This document shows positions 16,427 through 27,518 of a stretch of 64,000 nucleotides of DNA, piece after piece. Within the stretch, counting starts at the first letter, position 1; the number at the start of each line of letters is the position of its first letter. Under the pieces are notes generated by a model, which saw only the letters and a program-made list of their open reading frames with translations, searched no databases and was not told the DNA's origin. Source of the stretch: Corynebacterium freneyi (GTDB lineage: Bacteria; Actinomycetota; Actinomycetes; Mycobacteriales; Mycobacteriaceae); assembly GCF_030408835.1 (NCBI RefSeq), contig NZ_CP047357.1, forward strand, positions 682,001-746,000, written 5' to 3'. A program made the position numbers and the translations under genes.

Positions 16427-16549
16427 ATGAAGGTCCGCAAGTCCCTTCGGTCGCTGAAGAACAAGCCGGGCGCCCAGGTCGTGCGCCGTCGTGGCAAGGT
16501 TTACGTGATCAACAAGAAGGAGCCGCGCTTCAAGGCCCGCCAGGGTTAA
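16427..16549 (+). CDS. rpmJ: Ribosomal protein L36, zinc-free (Cys-less) form
   Basis: This 40-residue protein begins [20 protein letters not shown] and ends PRFKARQG. It lacks the CxxC...C...H zinc ribbon of the standard L36 and so is the C-minus paralogue (YkgO type), which in other actinobacteria replaces the zinc form under zinc limitation. AAAGGA precedes the ATG by 8 nt. It is monocistronic and ends in a strong terminator. Confidence 0.93.
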   Translation: MKVRKSLRSLKNKPGAQVVRRRGKVYVINKKEPRFKARQG

Positions 16550-16567
16550 GAGCCGCAGGCTTGTCGC

Positions 16568-16610
16568 CGCGCCGCATGGATCGTCGATCCATGCGGCGCG
16601 GTTTTCTTTT
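16568..16610 (+). terminator. Terminator of rpmJ
   Basis: A perfect 15-bp stem (CGCGCCGCATGGATC / GATCCATGCGGCGCG) with a 3-nt loop is followed by GTTTTCTTTT. Confidence 0.9.
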
Positions 16611-16778
16611 CCCGGCTTCGTTGGGGCTTCGTCGGGGGTGCCTCCGGGTTCGTTCGCGGGGCATGTGCGGGGTCGGTTGATAGCCGTTGCCGTGGGGCTC
16701 CGATAGTTGCTTTTCGACGATTTTCGGGGAATTTCAGGGATGTGACCACTAAATCACAAGGTTGTGAGGCGATCTCGC

Positions 16779-16876
16779 CCCACATGTAGTGGCGGGGAAA
16801 TTCACGTCCTGGGAATTCCTCGCTTGTAACTACTACATGTAGTATCGCTGGCCTTTTGGTAACCCCAAGTGTAGTG
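16779..16876 (+). promoter_or_regulatory. NrdR-box-like operator cluster before nrdH
   Basis: Three related elements precede the nrd genes: CCCACATGTAGTGG (16779-16792), the 12-bp palindrome ACTACATGTAGT (16832-16843) and CAAGTGTAGTGTT (around 16866-16878). The shared TGTAGT core starts at 16785, 16838 and 16870, a spacing of 53 and 32 bp, close to five and three helical turns. NrdR boxes are typically paired about three turns apart. The match is by eye. Confidence 0.55.
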
Positions 16877-16970
16877 TTTCTGGTGTTGCGCCGCACAAGG
16901 CGCCGACCGGAGTGGCCGAAGGTCTCGCCGGTCCCGAACTCCTCGAACTGACTGAAGGAACGTGCGAGAC

Positions 16971-17195
16971 ATGGTCACCGTCTACAGCAAGCCCGCCTGC
17001 GTGCAGTGCCGCGCCACCACCCGTGCCCTGGACAAGGCCGGCATCTCCTACGACGTCGTGGACATCACCCTCGACGACGACGCCCGCGACTACGTCATGG
17101 CGCTCGGACACCTTCAGGCCCCGGTCGTCGACACGGGTTCCGAGACTTGGTCGGGCTTCCGCCCCGACCGCATCAGGGCCCTCCAGGCCGCGTAA
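16971..17195 (+). CDS. nrdH: Glutaredoxin-like NrdH, electron donor of class Ib RNR
   Basis: This is a 74-residue protein with VYSKPACVQCRATTRALD (redox pair CVQC at residues 11-14) and the NrdH C-terminal signature WSGFRPDRI. It reduces the C-terminal cysteines of NrdE during deoxyribonucleotide synthesis. AAGGAA precedes the ATG at 16971 by 11 nt; a GTG at 16962 is too close to that site. It leads the nrdH-nrdI-nrdE cluster. Confidence 0.95.
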   Translation: MVTVYSKPACVQCRATTRALDKAGISYDVVDITLDDDARDYVMALGHLQAPVVDTGSETWSGFRPDRIRALQAA

Positions 17196-17291
17196 GACCG
17201 CGGGTCCCATTCCAGCCGTGGAATTCTCCGTCACCGCCGCTTCGGCGACGCGGGAAGGCCACGGCCTTTCGTTGAAGGGTGGCGTAAGCCG

Positions 17292-17714
17292 TTGTTCATC
17301 GTCTATTTCTCGTCGGCCACGGGCAACACGCACAAGTTCGTGCAGAAGCTGGGCATCCCGAACGCACGGATCCCCATTCACCGCAGTGAACCGGAGCTGC
17401 TGGTCGACGAACCCTACGTCCTCATCGTCCCCACCTACGGCGGCGGGTCGACCCTGACGGGCGACAAATCCCGGCCGGTTCCGCCGCAGGTGATCCGGTT
17501 CCTCAACAACGAGCACAACCGCTCGTTCATCAGGGGAGTGATCTCGGCCGGAAACACCAACTTCGGCATCGACTACGGACTGGCCGGCGAAATCGTCGCC
17601 GAGAAATGCAAGGTGCCCTACGTCTACCGGTTCGAGCTGATGGGCACCGACGAAGACGTGAGAATCGTACGATCCGGGCTGGCGGACTTTTTCCAGCATC
17701 GCGCGGCCTCCTGA
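17292..17714 (+). CDS. nrdI: Flavodoxin-like NrdI, activator of NrdF
   Basis: This 140-residue flavoprotein activates the dimanganese-tyrosyl radical cofactor of NrdF. The FMN phosphate loop is [16 protein letters not shown] at the N-terminus. [11 protein letters not shown] and [17 protein letters not shown] complete the flavin site. The start is TTG at 17292, the only sensible initiation point before the phosphate loop, with GAAGGG upstream. It lies 96 bp after nrdH and 194 bp before nrdE. The latter gap holds a TATATAG stretch that could be an internal promoter. Confidence 0.95.
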   Translation: MFIVYFSSATGNTHKFVQKLGIPNARIPIHRSEPELLVDEPYVLIVPTYGGGSTLTGDKSRPVPPQVIRFLNNEHNRSFIRGVISAGNTNFGIDYGLAGEIVAEKCKVPYVYRFELMGTDEDVRIVRSGLADFFQHRAAS

Positions 17715-17908
17715 CCGACGCCGGACCATGCACCCGCCGCGTTCCCCATATATAGAGGAGGGGAAAGAAAAGCGGCGGGGAGGCTGCCGACAAGAACTTC
17801 AGGGACGACGACCACGCGGTTCGTCGCAAAGCACACACACACGCAAGCACCGCCGGACGCGAACAAAGCGTCGGCGCGAGCCCGGACAAGGAAAAGGGAG
17901 CTAACACA

Positions 17909-20062
17909 GTGGCTGAAATGGGGAAGACCGTGGCGGAGCCGATCGGCAAGGACGAGCTGGATTTCCACGCTCTCAACGCCCTGCTCAACCTGTACGACGA
18001 CGACGGCAAGATCCAGTTCGACAAGGACCGCGACGCCGCGCGCCAGTACTTCCTGCAGCACGTCAACCAGAACACGGTCTTCTTCCACAACCTGAAGGAG
18101 AAGCTGGACTACCTGGTCGAGAACAAGTACTACGACCCGGTCGTGCTGGACAAGTACGAGTTCGAGGACGTCAAGGCCCTGTTCAAGCAGGCCTACGCCC
18201 ACAAGTTCCGCTTCAAGACCTTCCTGGGCGCCTACAAGTACTACACCTCGTACACCCTGAAGACCTTCGACGGAAAGCGCTACCTCGAGCGCTACGAAGA
18301 CCGCGTCTGCATGGTGGCCCTCACCCTGGCCGCCGGCGACCTCGACCTCGCCCGCAACCTCGTCGACGAGATCATCACCGGCCGCTTCCAGCCGGCGACT
18401 CCGACGTTCCTCAACTCCGGCAAGGCCCAGCGCGGCGAGCCGGTGAGCTGCTTCCTGCTGCGCATCGAGGACAACATGGAGTCCATCGGCCGCGCCATCA
18501 ACTCCTCGCTGCAGCTGTCCAAGCGCGGCGGCGGCGTGGCGCTGCTGCTGAGCAACCTGCGCGAGCAGGGCGCGCCGATCAAGCACATCGAGAACCAGTC
18601 GTCCGGCGTCATCCCCGTGATGAAGCTGCTGGAGGACTCGTTCTCCTACGCCAACCAGCTGGGTGCCCGCCAGGGCGCCGGCGCCGTCTACCTGCACGCG
18701 CACCACCCGGACATCATGCGTTTCCTCGACACCAAGCGCGAGAACGCCGACGAGAAGATCCGCATCAAGTCGCTGTCGCTCGGCGTCGTCATCCCGGACA
18801 TCACCTTCGAGCTGGCCAAGCGCAACGACGACATGTACCTGTTCAGCCCGTACGACGTCGAGCGCGTCTACGGCAGGGCGTTCGCCGACGTGAACATCTC
18901 CGAAAACTACGACGACATGGTCGAGGACCCGCGGATCCGCAAGACCAAGCTCAACGCCCGCGCGTTCTTCCAGACGCTGGCCGAGATCCAGTTCGAGTCC
19001 GGCTACCCGTACATCATGTTCGAGGACACGGTCAACGCCGCGAACCCCATCGCCGGCCGCATCACCCACTCGAACCTGTGCTCCGAGATCCTGCAGGTGT
19101 CCACCCCGTCGACGTACCACGAGGACCTGTCCTACGACGAGGTCGGCGAGGACATCTCCTGCAACCTCGGCTCGATGAACATCGCCATGGCCATGGACTC
19201 GCCGGACTTCTCGGCGACCGTCGAGACCGCCATCCGCGGTCTGACCGCCGTGTCGGAGCAGACGTCCATCGACTCGGTGCCGTCGATCCGCAAGGGCAAC
19301 GAGAAGTCGCACGCCATCGGCCTGGGCCAGATGAACCTGCACGGCTACCTCGGCCGCGAGCGGATCCACTACGGGTCCGAGGAGGGCATCGACTTCACGA
19401 ACATCTACTTCTACTGCGTGCTGTTCGAGGCGCTGAAGGCGTCGAACAAGATCGCCATCGAGCGCGGCGTGAAGTTCGGCGGTTTCGAGGATTCGAAGTA
19501 CGCCACCGGCGAGTTCTTCGACAAGTACATCGACGCCGAGTGGAAGCCGGCGACGGCCCGCGTGCAGGAGCTTTTCGACGAGTCGGAGATCAGCATCCCG
19601 ACGCAGGACGATTGGCGCGAGCTGAAGGCCTCCATCCAGGAGCACGGTCTGTTCAACCGCAACCTGCAGGCGGTGCCGCCGACGGGGTCGATCTCCTACA
19701 TCAACAACTCGACGTCGTCGATCCACCCGATCGCGTCGAAGATCGAGATCCGCAAGGAAGGCAAGATCGGCCGCGTCTACTACCCGGCGCCGCACATGGA
19801 CAACGACAACCTGGAGTACTTCCAGGACGCCTACGAGGTCGGCTACGAGAAGATCATCGACACCTACGCCGCGGCGACCCAGCACGTCGACCAGGGCCTG
19901 TCGTTGACGCTGTTCTTCAAGGACACCGCCACCACGCGCGACATCAACCGTGCGCAGATCTACGCGTGGCGCAAGGGCATCAAGACCATCTACTACATCC
20001 GCCTGCGCCAGGTGGCCCTCGAGGGCACCGAGGTTCAGGGCTGCGTGAGCTGCATGCTGTAG
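17909..20062 (+). CDS. nrdE: Ribonucleoside-diphosphate reductase class Ib, alpha subunit
   Basis: This is the 717-residue catalytic subunit reducing NDPs to dNDPs. The first half of the active-site disulfide lies in GEPVSCFLL (about residue 190), the NLCSE motif with the thiyl-radical Cys near residue 390, [10 protein letters not shown] around 415, and the C-terminal redox tail [18 protein letters not shown] and PPTGSISY are conserved substrate-site loops. There is no N-terminal ATP cone, as expected for NrdE. GTG at 17909 follows AAAGGGAG; an ATG nine bases later is the alternative. The upstream gap includes one copy of the 10-base word described in the findings. Confidence 0.97.
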   Translation: MAEMGKTVAEPIGKDELDFHALNALLNLYDDDGKIQFDKDRDAARQYFLQHVNQNTVFFHNLKEKLDYLVENKYYDPVVLDKYEFEDVKALFKQAYAHKFRFKTFLGAYKYYTSYTLKTFDGKRYLERYEDRVCMVALTLAAGDLDLARNLVDEIITGRFQPATPTFLNSGKAQRGEPVSCFLLRIEDNMESIGRAINSSLQLSKRGGGVALLLSNLREQGAPIKHIENQSSGVIPVMKLLEDSFSYANQLGARQGAGAVYLHAHHPDIMRFLDTKRENADEKIRIKSLSLGVVIPDITFELAKRNDDMYLFSPYDVERVYGRAFADVNISENYDDMVEDPRIRKTKLNARAFFQTLAEIQFESGYPYIMFEDTVNAANPIAGRITHSNLCSEILQVSTPSTYHEDLSYDEVGEDISCNLGSMNIAMAMDSPDFSATVETAIRGLTAVSEQTSIDSVPSIRKGNEKSHAIGLGQMNLHGYLGRERIHYGSEEGIDFTNIYFYCVLFEALKASNKIAIERGVKFGGFEDSKYATGEFFDKYIDAEWKPATARVQELFDESEISIPTQDDWRELKASIQEHGLFNRNLQAVPPTGSISYINNSTSSIHPIASKIEIRKEGKIGRVYYPAPHMDNDNLEYFQDAYEVGYEKIIDTYAAATQHVDQGLSLTLFFKDTATTRDINRAQIYAWRKGIKTIYYIRLRQVALEGTEVQGCVSCML

Positions 20063-20225
20063 TCGCGCCGCGTCGCCGCCGGCGGGCATCCGGGGTTTCC
20101 GGGCGCCCGCTTTCGGCGTCGCCGGGTGCCCGGGGAGGGGGGCGTGCCGACGACGGGCGCGTGCATTCTGACCAGGGGGTTTTACGGACCGTGACCGGTT
20201 CGCCCATATCGAATCTCGCGGCTAG

Positions 20226-21275
<1,050 letters not shown>

Positions 21276-21299
21276 TTCCGGTGTTTTCGGCTCGTGCGT

Positions 21300-21342
21300 G
21301 ACGACGATCCCGGCGTTCCGATGGGGCGCCGGGATCGTCGTC
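21300..21342 (+). terminator. Hairpin after nrdF
   Basis: A 16-bp perfect stem, GACGACGATCCCGGCG / CGCCGGGATCGTCGTC, has an 11-nt loop and no T run. It is a likely transcript end or 3' protecting structure of the nrd operon. Confidence 0.55.
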
Positions 21343-21533
21343 GCCGGCGCCTTGCGCAAACGGCGCGAACCGTCTCTCACCGGGAACTTTGGTCGGGGGT
21401 GGTGCGGGGGAGCCGGGGGCCGGCGGCGGTGGAATCACATCTTTTCGACGCATCGCCGCTGCTTAAGAGAATTCTCAGAATTTTCCGCGTCCCGGATAAG
21501 ACGGGGGTCATACCCCCCTCCCCATGACGGGCC

Positions 21534-21562
21534 TTAACATTTTCACAGGTCGGGGTTAGACT
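21534..21562 (+). promoter_or_regulatory. Candidate ctaD promoter
   Basis: TTAACA (-35) and TAGACT (-10) are separated by exactly 17 bp, ~115 bp upstream of ctaD. The long untranslated leader contains an inverted GAGGTGGAC / GTCCACCTC (about 21578-21607) that could fold before the ribosome site. Confidence 0.55.
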
Positions 21563-21681
21563 CGGCCAGGTACCGCGAGGTGGACTCGCGTAATCGTGTC
21601 CACCTCCTCTAACATCTAGGCAGCAACAAATCTTTGACGACCCTGTGAGTCCATGGGGAAGTCGCGTAGTCAGGAGGAAGA

Positions 21682-23382
21682 ATGACTGCAGTAGCGCCTC
21701 GCCCCGGCCACGAAGTGGCCGCGGCAGAACGGCCTGAGCCGTTCGGGCACGAGCGTAAGGGCAGCTGGGCGTGGGAGATGCTGACCACGACCGACCACAA
21801 GAAGCTGGGCATCATGTACATCATCATGAGCTTCTCCTTCTTCTTCGTGGGCGGTCTCATGGCTCTGCTCATCCGCGCCGAGCTGTTCCAGCCGGGCCTT
21901 CAGTTCCTGTCCAATGAGCAGTTCAACCAGCTCTTCACCATGCACGGCACGGTGATGCTGCTGCTGTTCGGTACCCCGATCGTCTGGGGCTTCGCCAACT
22001 ACATCCTGCCGCTGCAGATCGGCGCGCCGGACGTGGCCTTCCCGCGTCTGAACGCCTTCGGCTTCTGGCTGACCACCATCGGCGGCATCCTGATGCTGTC
22101 GGGCTTCCTGACCCCGGGCGGTGCGGCCGACTTCGGTTGGACCATGTACTCCCCGCTGTCGGACTCCATCCACTCCCCGGGCGTCGGCTCTGACCTGTGG
22201 ATCGTCGGCGTCGGCGTCGGCGGCGTGGGCACCATCGCCTCCGCCATCAACATGACCACCACCGTCCTGTGCCTCCGTGCGCCGGGCATGACCATGTTCC
22301 GCATGCCGATCTTCACCTGGAACATCCTGGTGACCTCGATCCTGGCCCTGCTGATCTTCCCGATCCTGACCGCCGCCGCCCTCGGCGTCATGTACGACCG
22401 CAAGCTGGGCGGCAACATCTACGACCCGGCCAACGGCGGCGCCATCATGTGGCAGCACCTGTTCTGGTTCTTCGGCCACCCCGAGGTCTACGTTCTGCTG
22501 CTGCCGTTCGTCGGCATCATCACCGAGGTCATCCCGGTGTTCTCCCGTAAGCCGCTGTTCGGCTACTCGGGCATGGTCTTCGCCACCCTGTCCATCGCCG
22601 GTCTGTCCATGGCCGTCTGGGCGCACCACATGTTCGTGACCGGCGCGGTCCTGCTGCCGTTCTTCTCGTTCATGACGTTCCTGATTTCGGTTCCGACCGG
22701 CGTGAAGTTCTTCAACTGGCTGGGCACCATGTGGCGCGGTCACATGACCTTCGAGACCCCGATGACCTTCGCCCTCGGCTTCATCGTGACCTTCCTGTTC
22801 GGTGGTCTGACCGGCATCATGCTGGCCTCCCCGCCGCTGGACTTCCACATCTCGGACACCTACTTCGTGGTGGCGCACTTCCACTACACCCTGTTCGGCA
22901 CCCTGGTGTTCGCCTCCTACTCGGGCGTGTACTTCTGGTTCCCGAAGATGACCGGCCGCATGCTGGACGAGAAGCTGGGCCACATCCACTTCTGGCTGAC
23001 CTTCGTCGGCTTCAACCTGACCTTCTTGGTCCAGCACTGGCTGGGCAACGAGGGCATGCCCCGCCGCTACGCGGACTACCTGGAGTCGGACGGCTTCACC
23101 ACGCTGAACATGATCTCCACGGTCGGCGCCGCCATCCTGGGCGTCTCGGTCCTGCCGTTCATCTGGAACGTCTTCAAGTCCTGGCGTTACGGCGAGGTCG
23201 TCACCGTCGACGACCCGTGGGGCTACGGCAACTCCCTCGAGTGGGCCACCTCCTGCCCGCCGCCGCGCCACAACTTCACCTCCATGCCGCGCATCCGCTC
23301 CGAGCGCCCCGCGTTCGAGCTGCACTACCCGCACATGGTCGAGCGCATGCGTGCCGAGGCTCACGTCGGCCGTCAGCTCTAA
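21682..23382 (+). CDS. ctaD: Cytochrome c oxidase subunit I (aa3 type)
   Basis: This is a 566-residue membrane protein with 12 helices, the catalytic subunit of the aa3 terminal oxidase. The haem a ligand region [12 protein letters not shown] lies near residue 95. The CuB/His-Tyr region is [19 protein letters not shown] near 260, with the His pair in WAHHMFVTG near 310, and the haem ligands in [11 protein letters not shown] near 395. A strong AGGAGGAAG site precedes the ATG. The gene is monocistronic and ends at a strong terminator. Subunits II and III are not in the window; a CtaG/CopD-type assembly gene lies at 62.1 kb. Confidence 0.97.
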   Translation: MTAVAPRPGHEVAAAERPEPFGHERKGSWAWEMLTTTDHKKLGIMYIIMSFSFFFVGGLMALLIRAELFQPGLQFLSNEQFNQLFTMHGTVMLLLFGTPIVWGFANYILPLQIGAPDVAFPRLNAFGFWLTTIGGILMLSGFLTPGGAADFGWTMYSPLSDSIHSPGVGSDLWIVGVGVGGVGTIASAINMTTTVLCLRAPGMTMFRMPIFTWNILVTSILALLIFPILTAAALGVMYDRKLGGNIYDPANGGAIMWQHLFWFFGHPEVYVLLLPFVGIITEVIPVFSRKPLFGYSGMVFATLSIAGLSMAVWAHHMFVTGAVLLPFFSFMTFLISVPTGVKFFNWLGTMWRGHMTFETPMTFALGFIVTFLFGGLTGIMLASPPLDFHISDTYFVVAHFHYTLFGTLVFASYSGVYFWFPKMTGRMLDEKLGHIHFWLTFVGFNLTFLVQHWLGNEGMPRRYADYLESDGFTTLNMISTVGAAILGVSVLPFIWNVFKSWRYGEVVTVDDPWGYGNSLEWATSCPPPRHNFTSMPRIRSERPAFELHYPHMVERMRAEAHVGRQL

Positions 23383-23418
23383 GGTGATCAAGCTGCACTA
23401 GACTACGCGGCACGAAGA

Positions 23419-23452
23419 AAGGCCCCCGCTGGTTCCTCCCGGCGGGGGCCTT
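23419..23452 (+). terminator. Terminator of ctaD
   Basis: An 11-bp stem, AAGGCCCCCGC / GCGGGGGCCTT, has a 12-nt loop. The short T end makes it moderately strong. Confidence 0.75.
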
Positions 23453-23524
23453 CGTCGTACCCGAAAACCCCCTTTCACCGGCCCCGGAGTCGAGGCGGCG
23501 ACGCCGTCATGGGATAATCGCGGG

Positions 23525-24820
23525 GTGCAGAACAAGGTTGATGTCCCCGCAGCCCCCGATGCCGTCGACCCGTCGCTGGAGACGGTGACCCTGCCGGAGG
23601 GGCTCGTCCCCGCGGTGGTCACCGCCACCGGCCCGGACCGTCCCGGCGTCTCCGCTTCCTTTTTCCGGGTGTTGGCCGCGCACGGCGCCCAGTTGCTCGA
23701 CGTGGAGCAGTCGCTGTTCCGGTCGCGGCTGTCGCTCGGTGCGCTCGTCGGCGTGAAGGAGGACCGTCTGGACGTGATGGCGGCCGGCCTGACCGAGACG
23801 CTGAAGGGTCACGGCATGACCGTGGAGGTGTCGTCGGAGGGGGCGGAGTCGACTCGCCACGCGTCGTCGCATGCGGTGGTCGTGTTGGGCAATCCGCTCG
23901 AGGCGACGGATATCGCCCGCATCGGCCAGACCCTGGCGGATTACGGCGCGAACATCGACTCGATCCGCGGCATCGCGGATTACCCGGTGACGGGCCTGGA
24001 GTTGAAGGTGTCGTTGCCGGATCCGAAGCCGGGTGCCGGCGTGCCGGTGCGCAAGGCGCTGGCGGAGTTGGCGTTGACCCAGAACATCGACATCGCCATC
24101 GAGCGCGACGGCCTGCAGCGTCGTTCGAAACGGCTGATTTGCTTCGACGTGGATTCGACGCTCATCACGGGCGAAGTCATCGAGATGTTGGCGGCGCACG
24201 CCGGCCGTGAGGCGGAGGTCGCGGCGGTGACGGAGCGGGCGATGCGCGGCGAGCTGGATTTCGCCGAGTCGCTGCATGAGCGCGTCAAGGCGTTGGAGGG
24301 GTTGCCGGAGTCGGTGTTGCAGGAGGTGTCGGACTCGATCGTGTTGACGCCGGGTGCGCGCACGACGATCCGCACGCTCAAGCGCCTGGGCTACAAGGCC
24401 GGTGCGGTGTCGGGCGGGTTCATTCAGATCCTGGAGCCGTTGGCGAAGGAGCTGGGGCTGGACTTCTACCGGGCCAATACGCTGGAGATCGTCGACGGGA
24501 AGCTCACGGGTCGCGTTATCGGTGACGTCATCGACCGGGAGGAAAAGGCCCGGAGTCTGCGCCGTTTCGCGGAGGAGTCGGGGCTGCAGATGCACCAGAC
24601 GGTCGCGGTGGGCGACGGGGCCAACGACATCGACATGTTGTCGGTGGCGGGCCTGGGCATCGCGTTCAACGCCAAGCCGGCGCTGAAGGAGGTCGCCGAT
24701 ACGTCGGTGAACACTCCGTTCCTGGATGAGGTGCTGTTCATTCTCGGCATCTCCCGCGACGAGATCGATCACGCCGATCGCGAGGACGGCATCTTCAGCC
24801 GGGTTCCGCTCGAGCAGTGA
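23525..24820 (+). CDS. serB: Phosphoserine phosphatase with N-terminal ACT domains
   Basis: This is a 431-residue enzyme for the last step of serine synthesis. The first ~180 residues hold two ACT-like regulatory domains (VTATGPDRPGVSASFFRVLA; VVVLGNPLEATDIARIGQTL). The HAD phosphatase follows: DVDSTLITGEVIEMLA (nucleophile Asp near 210), SGGFIQILEPLA (motif II) and VGDGANDIDMLSVAG (motif IV). The ACT-HAD build matches actinobacterial SerB2. The GTG at 23525 lies 6 nt after GATAAT, so the message is probably leaderless. It overlaps the next gene by 4 nt. Confidence 0.95.
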   Translation: MQNKVDVPAAPDAVDPSLETVTLPEGLVPAVVTATGPDRPGVSASFFRVLAAHGAQLLDVEQSLFRSRLSLGALVGVKEDRLDVMAAGLTETLKGHGMTVEVSSEGAESTRHASSHAVVVLGNPLEATDIARIGQTLADYGANIDSIRGIADYPVTGLELKVSLPDPKPGAGVPVRKALAELALTQNIDIAIERDGLQRRSKRLICFDVDSTLITGEVIEMLAAHAGREAEVAAVTERAMRGELDFAESLHERVKALEGLPESVLQEVSDSIVLTPGARTTIRTLKRLGYKAGAVSGGFIQILEPLAKELGLDFYRANTLEIVDGKLTGRVIGDVIDREEKARSLRRFAEESGLQMHQTVAVGDGANDIDMLSVAGLGIAFNAKPALKEVADTSVNTPFLDEVLFILGISRDEIDHADREDGIFSRVPLEQ

Positions 24821-25584
24821 GTTTGCTTTACGACGATCCGGCCACCGGGTCGTGCGGCGTTCCCGGTTGGTTCGTTCGCACGCATGGGGTGCTGCCCCGG
24901 CCGATGCGGGAGGATCCGGGGGAGGATGTGCCGTGGTCGATGCCGATCATCCTCAACATTCCGAAGCCGGATCGTCCGGACCGGACGGAGCTGTTGGAGG
25001 CCGCGGCGACGGCGGTCGTGGCGTGTTGCCTGGATGACCGTGCCGGCGACGCCGAGTCGCCCTATGCCCGCGCACTGGGGCAGTGGTACGGCGCGAGGAT
25101 CCGCAAGATCGCCCGCCGCGCCCGCAACGTCCAGTGGGACCGCGTGCAGGATCTGCCGGGTGTCACGGCGTCGGTTGGCGGTGCGTCGGCGCGGGCGTTG
25201 ACGCCGGGGCCAGTGGGAGGCGAGGACGTGGTCGTCGCAAAGCTCCAGATCGGCGGCACGGACCTGCCGAAGCCGGATAGTCCCGCCCGGGAAGCCGGGG
25301 ACGACGGGGTGCCGACCATCTGGGTCGACGCGGACCTGGGGATGACCGTGGGCAAGGCCGCGGCGCAGGTCGGGCACGGGTCGATGCTGCTGGCCGGCGT
25401 CATGGACGTCGGGGCCGCGTGGGAATGGGCCCGCGCCGGATTCCCGCTGCGCGTCCGCGAGGTGCCGCGGGCGCAGCTGCCGACCGGAGGTGACGTGGCC
25501 GTCGTGGTCCGCGATGCCGGATTCACCGAAATCGCCCCCGGAGCGGCGACGGTGGCGGTCACCGGCGGGCGTTACCGAACCTAG
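24817..25584 (+). CDS. Peptidyl-tRNA hydrolase Pth2-like protein
   Basis: This 255-residue protein is translationally coupled to serB (GTGA overlap). The C-terminal 100 residues read WVDADLGMTVGKAAAQVGHG, where Lys, Gln and the small-residue/His pattern match the Pth2 core (K-x-A-x-Q-x-x-H). They end in the typical AVVVRDAGFTEIAPGAATVA strand-loop. The N-terminal ~140 residues are an actinobacterial addition. It may hydrolyse peptidyl- or other aminoacyl-tRNA adducts, but activity is inferred. It converges on dinG, and the two share the stop bases CTAG. Two copies of the 10-base word lie in the gene (24825 and 25234). Confidence 0.65.
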   Translation: MSLLYDDPATGSCGVPGWFVRTHGVLPRPMREDPGEDVPWSMPIILNIPKPDRPDRTELLEAAATAVVACCLDDRAGDAESPYARALGQWYGARIRKIARRARNVQWDRVQDLPGVTASVGGASARALTPGPVGGEDVVVAKLQIGGTDLPKPDSPAREAGDDGVPTIWVDADLGMTVGKAAAQVGHGSMLLAGVMDVGAAWEWARAGFPLRVREVPRAQLPTGGDVAVVVRDAGFTEIAPGAATVAVTGGRYRT

Positions 25585-27518
25585 CCCCCGTACCTCTGCG
25601 CCACCAGCCGTTCCAGGGCGCTGCGGGCGACGGCGCCGTCGGTGGTCCGCCAGAACGGCGGCATCGACGCGGCGATCCAGGAACCGTAGCGCTGGGTGGC
25701 CAGCCGGGGATCGAGCACGGCGACGACGCCGCGGTCGTCGACCGACCGGAGCAGCCGACCCGCACCCTGCGCCATGAGCAACGCGGCGTGGGTGGCGGAG
25801 ACCTCCATGAATCCGCTGCGCCCCGCCCGGTTCGCCGCGTCCGACCGCGCCGACAGCAGGGGATCGTCGGGGCGGGGGAAGGGGATGCGGTCGATGACCA
25901 CCAGCGACAGCGACGGGCCGGGGACGTCGACGCCCTGCCACAGCGACAGGGTGCCGAACAGACACGAGTTCTCGTTGGCGGTGAACTGCTCCACCAGGTT
26001 GCCGATCGCGTCGTCGCCCTGGCACAGCACCTCGAAGGGCAGACGCCGGCGCATCTCCTCGGCCGCCGCCTCCGCCCCACGACGTGACGAAAACAGGCCG
26101 AGGGTGCGCCCGCCGGCGGCGGTGATCAGCGACGCCAACTCGTCCATCACCTTCGGGTCGGTGCCGTCGCGCCCCGGCTTGGGCAGGTGGCGGGCGACGT
26201 AGAGGATGCCGGACTTCGCCGGGTCGAACGGCGTGCCCACGTCCATGCCGTCCCACTCGCCCCGGGGCAGCCCCCACGCCGCGGCCATCGCATCGAACTT
26301 GCCGCCCAACGCCAACGTCGCCGACGTCAGCACCACGGTGTTCTCGCCGAACAACCGATCGCGCAGCAGATCCGACACCGTCAACGGCGCCACGCACAGC
26401 GCCCGCCGGTCGGTCAGCCACACCACGTCGGCGTCGTCGAGGGCGAGGATCCGCACCGCCGCGTCGTGCATGTTCTCCAACGCCGCGCGGACGGTCTGCC
26501 GCTCGGTGGCGTCGCCCTCCTGACTCGTGGCCAGCGCCGTCTGCGCCCGCCACAGGGCATCCCGCAGGGCGGTCAACGGCACGCCGACGTCCGGGGGAAT
26601 CTCCTCCCACCGGCCGACCCCGTCGTGGCCAAGCGAAACAAGGGCCTCCTGCAGCATGCTCGCCGCATCCTCCAGATCCCCGGCCTCCTCGACGGCCCCG
26701 GCGTTCTTCGCGCGCTTGGCGGTCAACGTCACGCCGGTGGAGGTGAGCTCGTCGGTGGCCACGGACGTGATGCGGGCGTCGAGCTCATGGGCCTCGTCGA
26801 CGACGACGCACTCGTGCTGCGGCAGGATCAGCCCATCCGACAGCGCGTCGATGGCCAGCAGCGCATGGTTGGTCACCACCACGTCGACGTCGGCGGCGCG
26901 GGCCTTGGCGGCCTCCGCGAAACACGTGTCGCCCATCGGGCACTTCGCCGCCCCCACGCACTCGCGGGAGGTCACCGACACCTGCCGCCACGCCATGTCG
27001 GACACGCCCCGGTCGAGGGAATCGCGGTCGCCGTCCTCGGTGTCGTCGGCCCACTCGCGCAGCATGAGCACCTGCGCCGCCGTCTTCGACAGCGTCGACG
27101 AATCGATCAGCGCCCCCGTGTCGCCGATGCCGTCGTCGGGGTCGAGCGGGACTTCCGCCACCTTGTTGCGGCACAGGTAATTGTTGCGGCCCTTGAGAAT
27201 GGAAAACGTCGGCCGCCGATCCAGGTGCGGCTCCAGGGCGTCGGCCAACCGCGGCAGGTCGCGCTCGACGAGCTGCCGCTGCAGCGCGATGGTCGCCGTC
27301 GACACGATGACCGCCTGGTCGTCCTCCATCGCCCGCACGATCGCCGGAACGAGGTACGCCAGCGACTTGCCGGTGCCGGTGCCAGCCTGCACCGCCAGGT
27401 GGCGGCCGGACTCCATCGCCCCGTGCACCGCGCGGGCCATGGCCACCTGGCCGGTGCGTTCCGCGCCGCCGAGAGCGGCGACGGCGTGGGCGAGCAGCTC
27501 CTCGACGCGATCAGACAC
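25581..27518 (-). CDS. dinG: DinG-like ATP-dependent DNA helicase (XPD type)
   Basis: This is a 645-residue superfamily-2 helicase. The Walker A motif is [19 protein letters not shown] (about residue 40-58), followed by [18 protein letters not shown]. The iron-sulfur Cys cluster is YLCRNK near 115, then [15 protein letters not shown] near 185-200, and VVTNHALL follows. The DEAH box reads [14 protein letters not shown]. Motif VI-like [14 protein letters not shown] lies near residue 590. It unwinds damaged or R-loop DNA in DinG homologues. It is downstream of pncB with an 8-nt overlap, the same pairing as Rv1330c-Rv1329c of M. tuberculosis. Confidence 0.9.
   Translation of the reverse strand: MSDRVEELLAHAVAALGGAERTGQVAMARAVHGAMESGRHLAVQAGTGTGKSLAYLVPAIVRAMEDDQAVIVSTATIALQRQLVERDLPRLADALEPHLDRRPTFSILKGRNNYLCRNKVAEVPLDPDDGIGDTGALIDSSTLSKTAAQVLMLREWADDTEDGDRDSLDRGVSDMAWRQVSVTSRECVGAAKCPMGDTCFAEAAKARAADVDVVVTNHALLAIDALSDGLILPQHECVVVDEAHELDARITSVATDELTSTGVTLTAKRAKNAGAVEEAGDLEDAASMLQEALVSLGHDGVGRWEEIPPDVGVPLTALRDALWRAQTALATSQEGDATERQTVRAALENMHDAAVRILALDDADVVWLTDRRALCVAPLTVSDLLRDRLFGENTVVLTSATLALGGKFDAMAAAWGLPRGEWDGMDVGTPFDPAKSGILYVARHLPKPGRDGTDPKVMDELASLITAAGGRTLGLFSSRRGAEAAAEEMRRRLPFEVLCQGDDAIGNLVEQFTANENSCLFGTLSLWQGVDVPGPSLSLVVIDRIPFPRPDDPLLSARSDAANRAGRSGFMEVSATHAALLMAQGAGRLLRSVDDRGVVAVLDPRLATQRYGSWIAASMPPFWRTTDGAVARSALERLVAQRYGG

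Noticed and set aside
16741..16758. GlxR/CRP-type site TGTGA-N8-TCACA before nrdH
   Set aside because: The known GlxR consensus has a 6-bp spacer; here it is 8, so it was not annotated.
17624..20089. An 821-codon minus-strand frame opposite nrdE
   Set aside because: A Val/Leu/Arg-rich shadow of nrdE with no start context or motif.
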